From assembly GCF_000017505.1 (NCBI RefSeq), contig NC_009675.1, forward strand, positions 496,001-560,000: a stretch of DNA of 64,000 bases, written 5' to 3'. The stretch is from Anaeromyxobacter sp. Fw109-5 (GTDB lineage: Bacteria > Myxococcota > Myxococcia > Myxococcales > Anaeromyxobacteraceae). Positions 53,651-61,290 of the stretch are shown in pieces; the stretch's first letter is position 1, and each line of letters starts with the position of its first letter. The position numbers and the translations under genes were made by a program. Under the pieces are notes generated by a model, which was given only the letters and a program-made list of their open reading frames with translations, was not told the origin of the DNA and made no database searches.

Positions 53651-54017
53651 GGGTGGCGGTCAGTGTACCGATCGAGCGGCGCGCGTCACTCCCACAGCCC
53701 GCGCCGAGCGCGGTGAAGCGCGTACATCGGCGACTCACGCCAGGGCCGCGCGGGGACGAATACGGGGCCGGCGCGCTCGGGCGCGGCATGGCGCCGGCGA
53801 TGTGACCGTCGGTGCAGGGGCACGCGAGGTGTCTCCGCGCCGGCACATCGGCGGCGCCCGCCGTCGCCGCGACGGTCGCGCCGCACCGCGGGGGCTCTCG
53901 CCTTCGGGTGCGATGCAGCGGGACCTCGAGCACGGCCCGGGCGAAAGACGCAAAGCGAAGGCGGGTGGCACGCGCCGCGGCGAGCGCACATCGTGACCGC
54001 CGGAGAGGAGAGAGCCG
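53651..54017. other. divergent gap, Slt / secreted hypothetical
   Basis: 367 bp, no gene. The last 80 bp carry GCGAAAGACGCAAAGC (53941-53956), which resembles part of a c-di-GMP-I (GEMM) riboswitch core, but the rest of the consensus is not found. GGAGAGGAGAG at the right end is the ribosome site of the next gene. Confidence 0.4.
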
Positions 54018-54554
54018 ATGAACACCAGAAGGCTTGCGGTGATGGCCGCGCTCGTGGCTGCCACGACGGCGCGAGCTCAGAGCGGCGGCTCGGCGGCCGA
54101 TCCCGCGGAGAGCGGGGCGAGCCGCGATTCGGCCAGTCAGGCGGCCGCCCAGCAGCAGGCGCCGAGCGTGACGAGCACCGAAGGGCCCGGTGGCAGCAGC
54201 CCGCGGCCCGTCACGCAGGGGCAGGGGGAGAACAGGCGCTTCGGCAACGAGCCGGCGGCCACGCCGGGGATCACGGGGAGGAGGGCGAACGAGCCGGGGA
54301 GGACCGGCGCCTCACAGAATCAGGTGTCCGGGCGCGTGGCGCTCGTGAACCCGAGCGAGCGCGAGATCGCGATCGACGCGGGCACCGCCACGATGCAGTT
54401 CAAGGTGGCCCCCGACGCGAAGATCACGATCGATGGGGAGAAGGCGTCGTTCGAGGACATCGCGAAGGGCGCCGAGGTCCGCGCGTCGCTCGACCGGAGC
54501 GGCGGCGAGTTCCAGGCGAAGCGCCTCGAGGTCACCTCGACCGGGAAGAAGTGA
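54018..54554 (+). CDS. secreted hypothetical protein with C-terminal beta domain
   Basis: 178 residues from the ATG at 54018, after GGAGAGGAGAG. Signal peptide MNTRRLAVMAALVAATTARAQ, then a low-complexity Ser/Gly/Ala/Gln stretch (about 22-95), then a compact beta-rich domain: VSGRVALVNPSEREIAIDAG, MQFKVAPDAKITIDGEKASFEDIAKGAEVRASLD, AKRLEVTS. The alternating pattern is like the small OB/DUF5666-type domains of exported proteins, but I cannot assign it firmly. Periplasmic location is inferred. Confidence 0.7.
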   Translation: MNTRRLAVMAALVAATTARAQSGGSAADPAESGASRDSASQAAAQQQAPSVTSTEGPGGSSPRPVTQGQGENRRFGNEPAATPGITGRRANEPGRTGASQNQVSGRVALVNPSEREIAIDAGTATMQFKVAPDAKITIDGEKASFEDIAKGAEVRASLDRSGGEFQAKRLEVTSTGKK

Positions 54555-54761
54555 AGGAAGGGAGCCCCGGTCGCCGGCAGGGTGACCGGGGTTCGCGACT
54601 CGCCCCTGCACGGCGCCCGCGCGCTTGGGCGCTGCTCTGGAGCGCGGGAGGCGGTCGAGGGTGGGGGCGGGCGGGCGCGCGCCCGCGCTGGCCGCCAGCG
54701 GAGGTGAGGCCGGGCGTAGGAGGGAGCCGGACGCTATGGTTCTGGTCGAGGAGGGAGCGAC

Positions 54762-54932
54762 ATGAAACGTCAGGACCGTGGAAACGCCAGACCCGAGCCC
54801 GAGACTCGGAGCGATGACCGCGAGACGCGGGAGCGCACCGTCGCTCCGCCGATCGAGCGAGAGCACGAGACGCAGAAGGGCGTCTTCGAGGAGGAGGAGG
54901 AGGAGAAGAAGCGCGAACCCGAGCGCCGCTGA
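54762..54932 (+). CDS. small highly charged hypothetical protein (56 aa)
   Basis: ATG preceded by GAGGAGGGAGCGAC, a good ribosome site. The product is hydrophilic and rich in Glu and Arg (MKRQDRGNARPEPETRSDDR..., a run of six Glu, ending KKREPERR), with no hydrophobic core, so it is probably disordered. It stands alone between a secreted hypothetical and a convergent oxidoreductase. I recognise no family. The ribosome site and clean stop argue for a real gene; conservation is unknown. Confidence 0.5.
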   Translation: MKRQDRGNARPEPETRSDDRETRERTVAPPIEREHETQKGVFEEEEEEKKREPERR

Positions 54933-54978
54933 CCTCCTCCAGCCGATTGCCCTGAGACCCGGCCGAGCCGGGCCGGGG

Positions 54979-55935
54979 CTAATGAATCCGCAGGGCGAGC
55001 TTGCCGAGGTGGTGCCGTCCGATCTCGCGGTGCGCCCGCGCCGCGTCGTCGAGCGCGTACACCCGCCCGATCTCGACGTGGAACGGGCCGGCGCCGATGA
55101 GCCGGTTGAGCTGCTCGAACGCGTCGCGGCCCGGCTGGCCGTCGTAAGAGAGCAGGGTCACCCCGGGAGGCGCGGTCGGCGCCGGCTCGACGCCGTTGGG
55201 GTGCGCGACGCGGCCGCCCTTGCGCATCGCGGAGAGCGCGGGGTCGAGGCTCTCGCCGTGGACGAGCACGAGCGCGGCGTCCAGACCGGCAGGCGCGAAG
55301 TCACGCGCCGCCCGCGCGACGTCGTCCCGCTTGCCGTCCACGGCCGCGTCCGCCCCGAGCCTCCGGACCAGCTCGACGCCGTCCCGCCCGGAGGCGACCG
55401 CGAGGACCCTCGCGCCCATTCGCTTCGCGAGCTGCACCGCCAGGTGCCCGATCCCGCCGCTCGCGCCGTACACCAGGAGCGTCTGTCCCGGCCCGAGGTG
55501 CAGCTGATCGTCCAGGCCGCGCACCGCCGTCACGCCGTCCGCGCCGAGCACGCCCGCCTCCTCGGCGCTCAGACCGCGTGGGATCTGCGCGACCTCGTCC
55601 TCGTTCACCGCGACGTACTCCGCGTAGAACCCGGCGTCGAAGGAGTACGCGTAGACGCGATCGCCGATGCGGAACCCGCGCACGCGATCGCCCACCGCGA
55701 CCACCTCGCCCGCTCCGTCGTTGCCGATGACGCGCGGAAACCCGCTCGGACCGAGCTCGACCTCCCCGGACCGGAGGTAGGGATCCCAGGCGCCGATGCC
55801 GGCCGAGTCCAGCCGGATGAGGACCTGGGTCGGCCCCGGCTGCGGCACCGGGAGCGTCTCGGTGTGGAGGACCTCCGGGCCGCCGTACCGATCGAATGCC
55901 GCTGCTCTCATCTGCGCTGGAACGGACGCTTGCAT
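54979..55935 (-). CDS. NADP-dependent zinc-free MDR oxidoreductase (quinone oxidoreductase-like)
   Basis: 318 residues from the ATG at 55935, after GAGGAGGAG. MRAAAFDRYGGPEVLHTETLPVPQPGPTQVLIRL, GIGAWDPYLRSGEV, GNDGAGEVVAVGDRVRGFRIGDRVYAY, cofactor site LLVYGASGGIGHLAVQLAKRMGARVLAVAS, then LNRLIGAGPFHVEIGRVYALDDAARAHREI. The catalytic and structural zinc ligands of alcohol dehydrogenases are absent, as in QOR/zeta-crystallin-type reductases. It probably reduces quinones or enones with NADPH. It is divergent from the ECF sigma gene; a shared stress regulon is possible but not shown. Confidence 0.88.
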   Translation of the reverse strand: MQASVPAQMRAAAFDRYGGPEVLHTETLPVPQPGPTQVLIRLDSAGIGAWDPYLRSGEVELGPSGFPRVIGNDGAGEVVAVGDRVRGFRIGDRVYAYSFDAGFYAEYVAVNEDEVAQIPRGLSAEEAGVLGADGVTAVRGLDDQLHLGPGQTLLVYGASGGIGHLAVQLAKRMGARVLAVASGRDGVELVRRLGADAAVDGKRDDVARAARDFAPAGLDAALVLVHGESLDPALSAMRKGGRVAHPNGVEPAPTAPPGVTLLSYDGQPGRDAFEQLNRLIGAGPFHVEIGRVYALDDAARAHREIGRHHLGKLALRIH

Positions 55936-56022
55936 GGCAGCTCCTCCTCGCTGGTACGACCCCGCAGCCATAACGCGAGCGGGCACCGGCGCACGGCCCC
56001 GGGGCGGGCCCGACTGGACCCG

Positions 56023-56052
56023 TGTAACCACCCGTCGGCTCGCGCATCGAAT
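56023..56052 (+). promoter_or_regulatory. candidate ECF-type promoter of the sigma gene
   Basis: TGTAACC (56023-56029), 15-bp spacer, CATCGAAT (56045-56052), 20 bp before the ATG at 56073. Same form and spacing as the element at 56794-56823. Confidence 0.6.
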
Positions 56053-56072
56053 GGGAAGGGAACGAGGATCCG

Positions 56073-56765
56073 ATGGCACAGGACGCTGGTTCGGCGAGGG
56101 GCTTCCAGGCGGGCGGCGCCCCGGACGAGGCCGTGGTCCACCGCGTACTCGCGGGGGACACCGCGTCGTTCGAGCTCCTGATGCGCCGCCACAACCAGCG
56201 CGTGTACCGCACCATCCGCGCGGTGCTGCGCCGGGACTCGGCGGACGTGGAGGACGCGATGCAGCAGACCTACCTGCACGCCTACCGGGCCCTCGCCGCG
56301 TTCGAGGGGGCGTCCTCGTTCGGTACGTGGCTGACGCGGATCGCGCTCAACGTCGCGCTCGGCTTCGTGCGGAGGCAGCGCGTCGCCGGCGTGGAGCTCT
56401 CGGTGGAGGTGGACGAGATGACCCGCGGCGCGCGCGACGAGGGGCCCGAGGACGGAGCGGCGAGGAGCGAAGCCGCCGCGCTGCTGGAGCGAGCGGTCGC
56501 CCAGCTGCGCGACGAGCACCGCATCGTGTTCGTGCTGCGGGAGGTCGAGCAGCTCTCCACCGCCGAGACCGCGGAGGCGCTCGAGCTCTCGGAGGAGAAC
56601 GTGAAGGTGCGGCTCCACCGGGCGCGCCTCGCGCTGCGCGAGATCCTCGCCGGGGAGGTCGGCCAGTCCGCGCCGCAGGCGTTCGCGTTCCTCGCTCCCC
56701 GCTGTGACCGGGTCGTCCACTCGGTGCTCTCCTCGATCGGCGCCCGACCGCGGACGAGCGGATAG
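56073..56765 (+). CDS. ECF-family RNA polymerase sigma factor
   Basis: 230 residues. Sigma region 2: DTASFELLMRRHNQRVYRTIRAVL, DVEDAMQQTYLHAYRALAAFEGASSFGTWLTRIALNVAL. Region 4: QLRDEHRIVFVLREVEQLSTAETAEALELSEENVKVRLHRARLALRE. A 35-residue C-terminal extension (APQAFAFLAPRCDRVVHSVL) resembles the RCDRVV tail of some ECF groups. No anti-sigma gene is adjacent on either side, which is unusual. It is probably autoregulated through the TGTAACC promoter and drives the cytochrome gene downstream. Confidence 0.93.
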   Translation: MAQDAGSARGFQAGGAPDEAVVHRVLAGDTASFELLMRRHNQRVYRTIRAVLRRDSADVEDAMQQTYLHAYRALAAFEGASSFGTWLTRIALNVALGFVRRQRVAGVELSVEVDEMTRGARDEGPEDGAARSEAAALLERAVAQLRDEHRIVFVLREVEQLSTAETAEALELSEENVKVRLHRARLALREILAGEVGQSAPQAFAFLAPRCDRVVHSVLSSIGARPRTSG

Positions 56766-56793
56766 CGCGCGGGCGAGATCGTCCGGCCCCCGC

Positions 56794-56823
56794 TGCAACC
56801 CCCGGCGCGCTGGCGCGTCCAAT
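56794..56823 (+). promoter_or_regulatory. candidate ECF-type promoter of the di-haem cytochrome gene
   Basis: TGCAACC (56794-56800), 15-bp spacer, CGTCCAAT (56816-56823), 25 bp before the ATG at 56849. The GTG at 56825 would be at the transcription start and is not a credible start codon. Confidence 0.6.
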
Positions 56824-56848
56824 CGTGAGTCAGCATCCGGAGGACGTC

Positions 56849-58225
56849 ATGGCGCTTTCCAGGGGCAGGGATCGATCGAAGCTCACCAGGATCATGGGGA
56901 TCTCGCTGACGTCGCTCGGCGCGCTCGCGTCGGCGGCGGTGATCGCGGGGACCGGGCAGCCCGTCGCGGCCGCGAAGGGCGACGACACGCTCGAGCGCCT
57001 CGCCAGCGAGCCGGTCGCGCGGGCCGCCGCGAAGGCGTTCCTCGAAGGGCGGGAGACCTTCCGGTTCGACACCTTCGGCGACGAGGCGTTCTGGGGCGGC
57101 CAGCTCCGGCTCCACGAGGCGATCGCCGGCTCCGCGAACGGCGGCGTCGGCGAAGGCGTGAGCCCGCGCGCCGCGCTGGCGGTGGGTCTCAAGGTCGACG
57201 CCGACGGTCTGCCGGCGAACCTTCGCCAGCAGCTCCGCCGGGGCGAGGTCGACCTCGACGACCCGGCCACGACGCTGGCGCTCCTGAAGCTCGGCGCCGT
57301 CGTCGGCGTGAAGGGCGTCTTCGAGGGCGACCGGCTGACCTCGGCCGGCATCACCTGCGCCCTGTGCCACTCGACCGTCGACGACTCGCTCGCGCCGGGG
57401 GTCGGCCGCCGCCTCGACGGGTGGGCGAATCGCGACCTCGACGTGGGGACCATCGTGGCGCTGGCGCCGGACCTGTCGCCCTTCACCACGCTCCTCGGCG
57501 TCGACGACGCGACGGTGCGCTCGGTGCTGCGGAGCTGGGGGCCGGGGAAGTTCGACGCCGAGCTCGTGCTCGACGGCAAGGCGTTCCGCCCCGACGGCAA
57601 GCCGGCCGCGACGCTCCTCCCGCCGGCCTACGGCCTCGCCGGCGTGAACCTGCACACCTGGACCGGCTGGGGATCGGTCACGCACTGGAACGGGCTCGTC
57701 GCGAACCTCGAGATGCACGGGCAGGGCACGTTCTTCGACCCGCGCCTGGACGACGCGGCGAAGTTCCCCATCGCCGCCCGCGAGGGCTTCGGGAACGTGC
57801 GGAACACGCCGGACCTCGTCACCGCGAAGCTCCCCGCGCTGCACCTCTACCAGCTCGCGCTCCCGGCGCCGGCGCCGCCCGACGGCAGCTTCGACCGCGA
57901 GCTCGCGGCGCAGGGGAAGGCGCTGTTCGAGGGCAAGGCGAGGTGCGCGACCTGCCACGTCCCGCCGCTGTACACGGAGCCCGGCTGGAACCTGCACACC
58001 CCCGAGGAGATCGGGATCGACTCGTTCCAGGCCGACCGCTCGCCGGACGGGCGCTACCGCACCGCGCCGCTGAAGGGCCTCTGGGCGCACCAGAAGGGCG
58101 GCTTCTACCACGACGGCCGCTTCGCGAAGCTCGAGGACGTGGTGAACCACTACGACGAGCACCTCGACCTCGGCCTCGACGCGGGCGAGAAGGCGGCGCT
58201 CGTGGAGTTCCTGAGGTCGCTGTGA
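56849..58225 (+). CDS. di-haem cytochrome c, cytochrome c peroxidase / MauG-like
   Basis: 458 residues from the ATG at 56849, after CGGAGGAC. Signal peptide: SKLTRIMGISLTSLGALASAAVIAGTGQPVAA. Two haem c motifs: CALCH (about residue 170) and CATCH (about residue 370). The C-terminal half, FEGKARCATCHVPPLYTEPGWNLH, APLKGLWAHQKGGFYHDGRF and LEDVVNHYDEHLDLGL, follows the high-potential haem domain of the CcpA/MauG family. GEKAALVEFLRSL is the usual ending. Periplasmic peroxide reduction or a related oxidation is likely. Predicted target of the neighbouring ECF sigma factor. Confidence 0.85.
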   Translation: MALSRGRDRSKLTRIMGISLTSLGALASAAVIAGTGQPVAAAKGDDTLERLASEPVARAAAKAFLEGRETFRFDTFGDEAFWGGQLRLHEAIAGSANGGVGEGVSPRAALAVGLKVDADGLPANLRQQLRRGEVDLDDPATTLALLKLGAVVGVKGVFEGDRLTSAGITCALCHSTVDDSLAPGVGRRLDGWANRDLDVGTIVALAPDLSPFTTLLGVDDATVRSVLRSWGPGKFDAELVLDGKAFRPDGKPAATLLPPAYGLAGVNLHTWTGWGSVTHWNGLVANLEMHGQGTFFDPRLDDAAKFPIAAREGFGNVRNTPDLVTAKLPALHLYQLALPAPAPPDGSFDRELAAQGKALFEGKARCATCHVPPLYTEPGWNLHTPEEIGIDSFQADRSPDGRYRTAPLKGLWAHQKGGFYHDGRFAKLEDVVNHYDEHLDLGLDAGEKAALVEFLRSL

Positions 58226-58249
58226 TCGCGCCGGTCGTCCCCGCCGCAC

Positions 58250-58875
58250 TCAGCACTCCACCGCGTACCGCCGGACGGCGTCCCCGTCCCAAGCGAGGCC
58301 GTTCCCGGGCACTTCGCGCGGGTGGATGAACCCGTCCTTCACGAGGAACGGCTGCCCGAGCACCGGGTGCGCCCAGTCCTGCCACTCGATCCAGTGCGCC
58401 GTCGGCGTGACGCGCATGAGGTGGCTCGAGATCTCCGGGTACAGGTGCGAGGACAGGTCGATCCCCCACGCGGCCGCGAGCGCGGCCGCGCGCAGCCAGC
58501 CCGTCACGCCACCGATCCGCATGAGGTCGGGCATGACGAGGTCGCACGCCTGCGCCGCGAGCGCGTGAACGAGCGTCGCGCGGCGTCGCCGTTCTGCACC
58601 GGCGCCACCCGGGCCGCCCGCGAGCCTCGCGCCGAGGTCGCGGACCATCGGCGCGAGGTACTTCAGCGATCGCGGCAGGTAGGGCGCGAGGTATCCGCGG
58701 CCGGTGACGCCTTCCTCCGTGAGGAGCTCCACGAGCAGCAACGGCCACTCGCCGAACGACCCGACACGGTCGAGACCGGCCGCCCGAGCGGCACCACCAC
58801 GCCGCGGGCGGTGACCTCTCGCACCGTGAGCCTGGAAAGGGTCGCGCCGTTCGCACCGCCCTGAAGGAGTGGCAT
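58250..58875 (-). pseudogene. mandelate racemase/enolase-superfamily gene, frameshifted and internally deleted
   Basis: From the ATG at 58875: MPLLQGGANGATLSRLTVREVTARGVVVPLGRPVSTVSG in segments, then a frameshift near 58765 into FGEWPLLLVELLTEEGVTGRGYLAPYLPRS and APMVRDLGARLAG. The frame then jumps to ALAAQACDLVMPDLMRIGGVTGWLRAAALAAAWGIDLSSHLYPEIS and the normal C-terminus (WIEWQDWAHPVLGQPFLV). About 170-200 residues of the barrel, including the catalytic Lys and two of the three metal ligands, are missing at about 58560-58625. Intact family members have about 360-380 residues. Clearly non-functional. Confidence 0.8.
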
Positions 58876-59012
58876 GGCGCGCCTCCCGCGTCGGTCGCCG
58901 CCTGCGCGTGATAAGCGCGGCGAGCGGCGACCGCACGGCGAGCGGAGGCGCGCCCTCGGGGGGAAGCGCCGCGGCCGAGCTCCGCAGGGGAGAGAGGTCC
59001 TGCCCTGGACCG

Positions 59013-59474
59013 CTACTTCGCCGCCGCGGCCTTCCGCACGATGGGCGGCCTCGCCTTCACCACGCGCTCGGTCTTCGCGGGCGCGGCGGGCGCCTGCGCG
59101 GGCTTCGCGTGCGGGAGCGGCTTGCCCTTCGCGAACGCGGAGTTCGCGCCGAAGCGGGCGACGATCTGCTTCTTCGTGTCGAGGCCGGTCGCCTCGATGA
59201 CGAAGGTCGGGACGCGGCGCGCGCGCTGGTCCGCGACCCAGCGGGTGATCTCGCCGGCCCGCGGCACCGCCACGTTCCGGCGCGCGGTCCGCGCGGGCGC
59301 GGCGGGGACGGGGGTGCGGGCAGCGACGCGCGCGGAGGGCTTGCCCGCGCGGACGCCCGCCGCGACGGCGGCGTCGATCGCCCGCCGCAGCGAGGGGAGG
59401 GCGCGCGCGACGGCCGCCTCTACCGCGGCGTCGATCGCGTCGCCGATGGAGTGCTTCGCCGGGATTGCAGCCAT
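59013..59474 (-). CDS. basic Ala-rich hypothetical protein
   Basis: 153 residues from the ATG at 59474, preceded by GAGGAGAG. The N-terminal 45 residues form an amphipathic Ala-rich helix pair (AIDAAVEAAVARALPSLRRAI). A middle segment (EITRWVADQRARRVPTFVIEATGLDTKKQIVARFGANSAF) looks like a small folded unit, and the rest is Lys/Pro/Ala-rich (KTERVVKARPPIVRKAAAAK). The high pI and histone-H1-like tail suggest nucleic-acid binding, but I recognise no family. Confidence 0.6.
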   Translation of the reverse strand: MAAIPAKHSIGDAIDAAVEAAVARALPSLRRAIDAAVAAGVRAGKPSARVAARTPVPAAPARTARRNVAVPRAGEITRWVADQRARRVPTFVIEATGLDTKKQIVARFGANSAFAKGKPLPHAKPAQAPAAPAKTERVVKARPPIVRKAAAAK

Positions 59475-59592
59475 GTCTCTCCTCGCGCAGCCGAAGGGGC
59501 GTGCGCATTCGAGGAATATGCCGGCCGTTGCAGGATGACAATGGACTCGCGGCGAATGCGACGGCGCCGGGCGCGCCTCGCCGAGTCCCGGG

Positions 59593-60255
59593 TCATCGCC
59601 CGGGACGCCGCAGGAGCACGTAGATCGCCCCTGCGCCGCCGTCCACCGGTCGCGCGGAGGCGAACGCGAGGACGTGGCGCGCGAAGCGGCCGGTGGCGAG
59701 CCAGGTCTTCAGGGCGTCCTTGAGGACCGGGAGCTGATCCTTCGAGTGCAGGCCGCGGCCGTGCACGACGAGCACGCAGCGCTTCCCGGCCTGGCGCGAG
59801 CGGCGCAGGAAGTCCTCCACCGCGCCCTTCGCCTCGTCGCGCGTCATGCCGTGGAGGTCGACGTGCCCCTGCACCGCGAACTCGCCGCGTCGCAGCTTGC
59901 GCGCGAGGTTCGCGTCGAGGCCGGCCGCGCGGCCCTCGATGAACTCGTCGGTGTCGGAGAGGTCGAACGGCGCGTCCCCTGCGACGAGCGCGCGCAGCTC
60001 GTCGATCGCCTCCAGGTCTGGGTGCCAGAACGGGCCCGCGGCCGGTGGAGGCGGCGGCGGCGCGGCCACGCCGGGGCCGCGGTCGAGCGGGCGCACGCCC
60101 GACGTCGCGCTCTCCCACAGCTCCTCCTCCGTCACCTCGTGGGCAGGAGTGGGAGGCGGGGGAGGGGGCGGCGGCGAAGAGCGCGGCTGTGCGGGGATCG
60201 CCTTCGCGCGCTCCTTCAGCTTGTCGAACGGATTGTTGAAGGGCTTCTTGCCCAC
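59593..60255 (-). CDS. Smr (MutS2-like) domain protein
   Basis: 220 residues from the GTG at 60255 (GKKPFNNPFDKLKERAKAIP follows). A Pro-rich linker (two runs of 6-8 Pro) separates the short N-terminus from the Smr domain: VQGHVDLHGMTRDEAKGAVEDFL (HGxT-like), CVLVVHGRGLHSK, LKDALKTWLATG and VLAFASARPVDGGAGAIYVLL. Smr domains are nicking or RNA/ribosome-acting endonucleases in MutS2/SmrB proteins. The stand-alone form here resembles SmrA/SmrB-type proteins of proteobacteria. The start is only 24 bp from the divergent CPXCG gene. Confidence 0.88.
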   Translation of the reverse strand: MGKKPFNNPFDKLKERAKAIPAQPRSSPPPPPPPPTPAHEVTEEELWESATSGVRPLDRGPGVAAPPPPPPAAGPFWHPDLEAIDELRALVAGDAPFDLSDTDEFIEGRAAGLDANLARKLRRGEFAVQGHVDLHGMTRDEAKGAVEDFLRRSRQAGKRCVLVVHGRGLHSKDQLPVLKDALKTWLATGRFARHVLAFASARPVDGGAGAIYVLLRRPGR

Positions 60256-60261
60256 CCGTCG

Positions 60262-60269
60262 ACTATAAC
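60262..60269. promoter_or_regulatory. symmetric bidirectional -10 element (ACTATAAC)
   Basis: Plus strand TATAAC (60264-60269) is 10 nt before the CPXCG GTG; minus strand TATAGT (60267-60262) is 6 nt before the smr GTG. No ribosome site exists on either side, so both mRNAs would be leaderless and start from opposite ends of one A/T patch. Confidence 0.5.
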
Positions 60270-60279
60270 GGCGGGCGCC

Positions 60280-60462
60280 GTGGACATCGAGATCCAGTGC
60301 CCCTACTGCGGCGAGTGGGTCGTCGTCTTCGTCGATCCCGGCGGTGGTGCGGAGCAGACCTACGTCGAGGACTGCCCCGTCTGCTGCCGGCCGTGGATCG
60401 TGCACGCGCGCGAGGAGGAGCCCGGCGGGTTCGCCGTGGGCCTCGCGCGGCAGGACGACTGA
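60280..60462 (+). CDS. CPXCG-motif cysteine-rich small protein
   Basis: 60 residues from a GTG. IQCPYCGEWV and YVEDCPVCCRPW give two CPxC pairs, which probably bind one zinc or iron. EIQCPYCGE near the N-terminus and VDPGGGAEQTYVEDCPVCC are characteristic of the CPXCG family of short conserved proteobacterial proteins of unknown function. No Shine-Dalgarno sequence; TATAAC lies 10 nt upstream. Divergent from smr. Confidence 0.8.
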   Translation: MDIEIQCPYCGEWVVVFVDPGGGAEQTYVEDCPVCCRPWIVHAREEEPGGFAVGLARQDD

Positions 60463-60576
60463 TGAGGGCGACCGCGGGGGCGCTCGCAGGATTCACGGAT
60501 TCACACTCCCGCAACATGGTCCGTGTCAGAATGCTCCCCCGCCGCGGACCGCAGCCGCGGCAGATTGGAACGCTTC

Positions 60577-61289
<713 letters not shown>

Positions 61290-61290
<1 letters not shown>

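Noticed and set aside
56825-56848. GTG start at 56825 for the di-haem cytochrome
   Set aside because: It would coincide with the transcription start predicted from the ECF promoter and lacks a ribosome site. The ATG at 56849 has CGGAGGAC and leads into the signal peptide.
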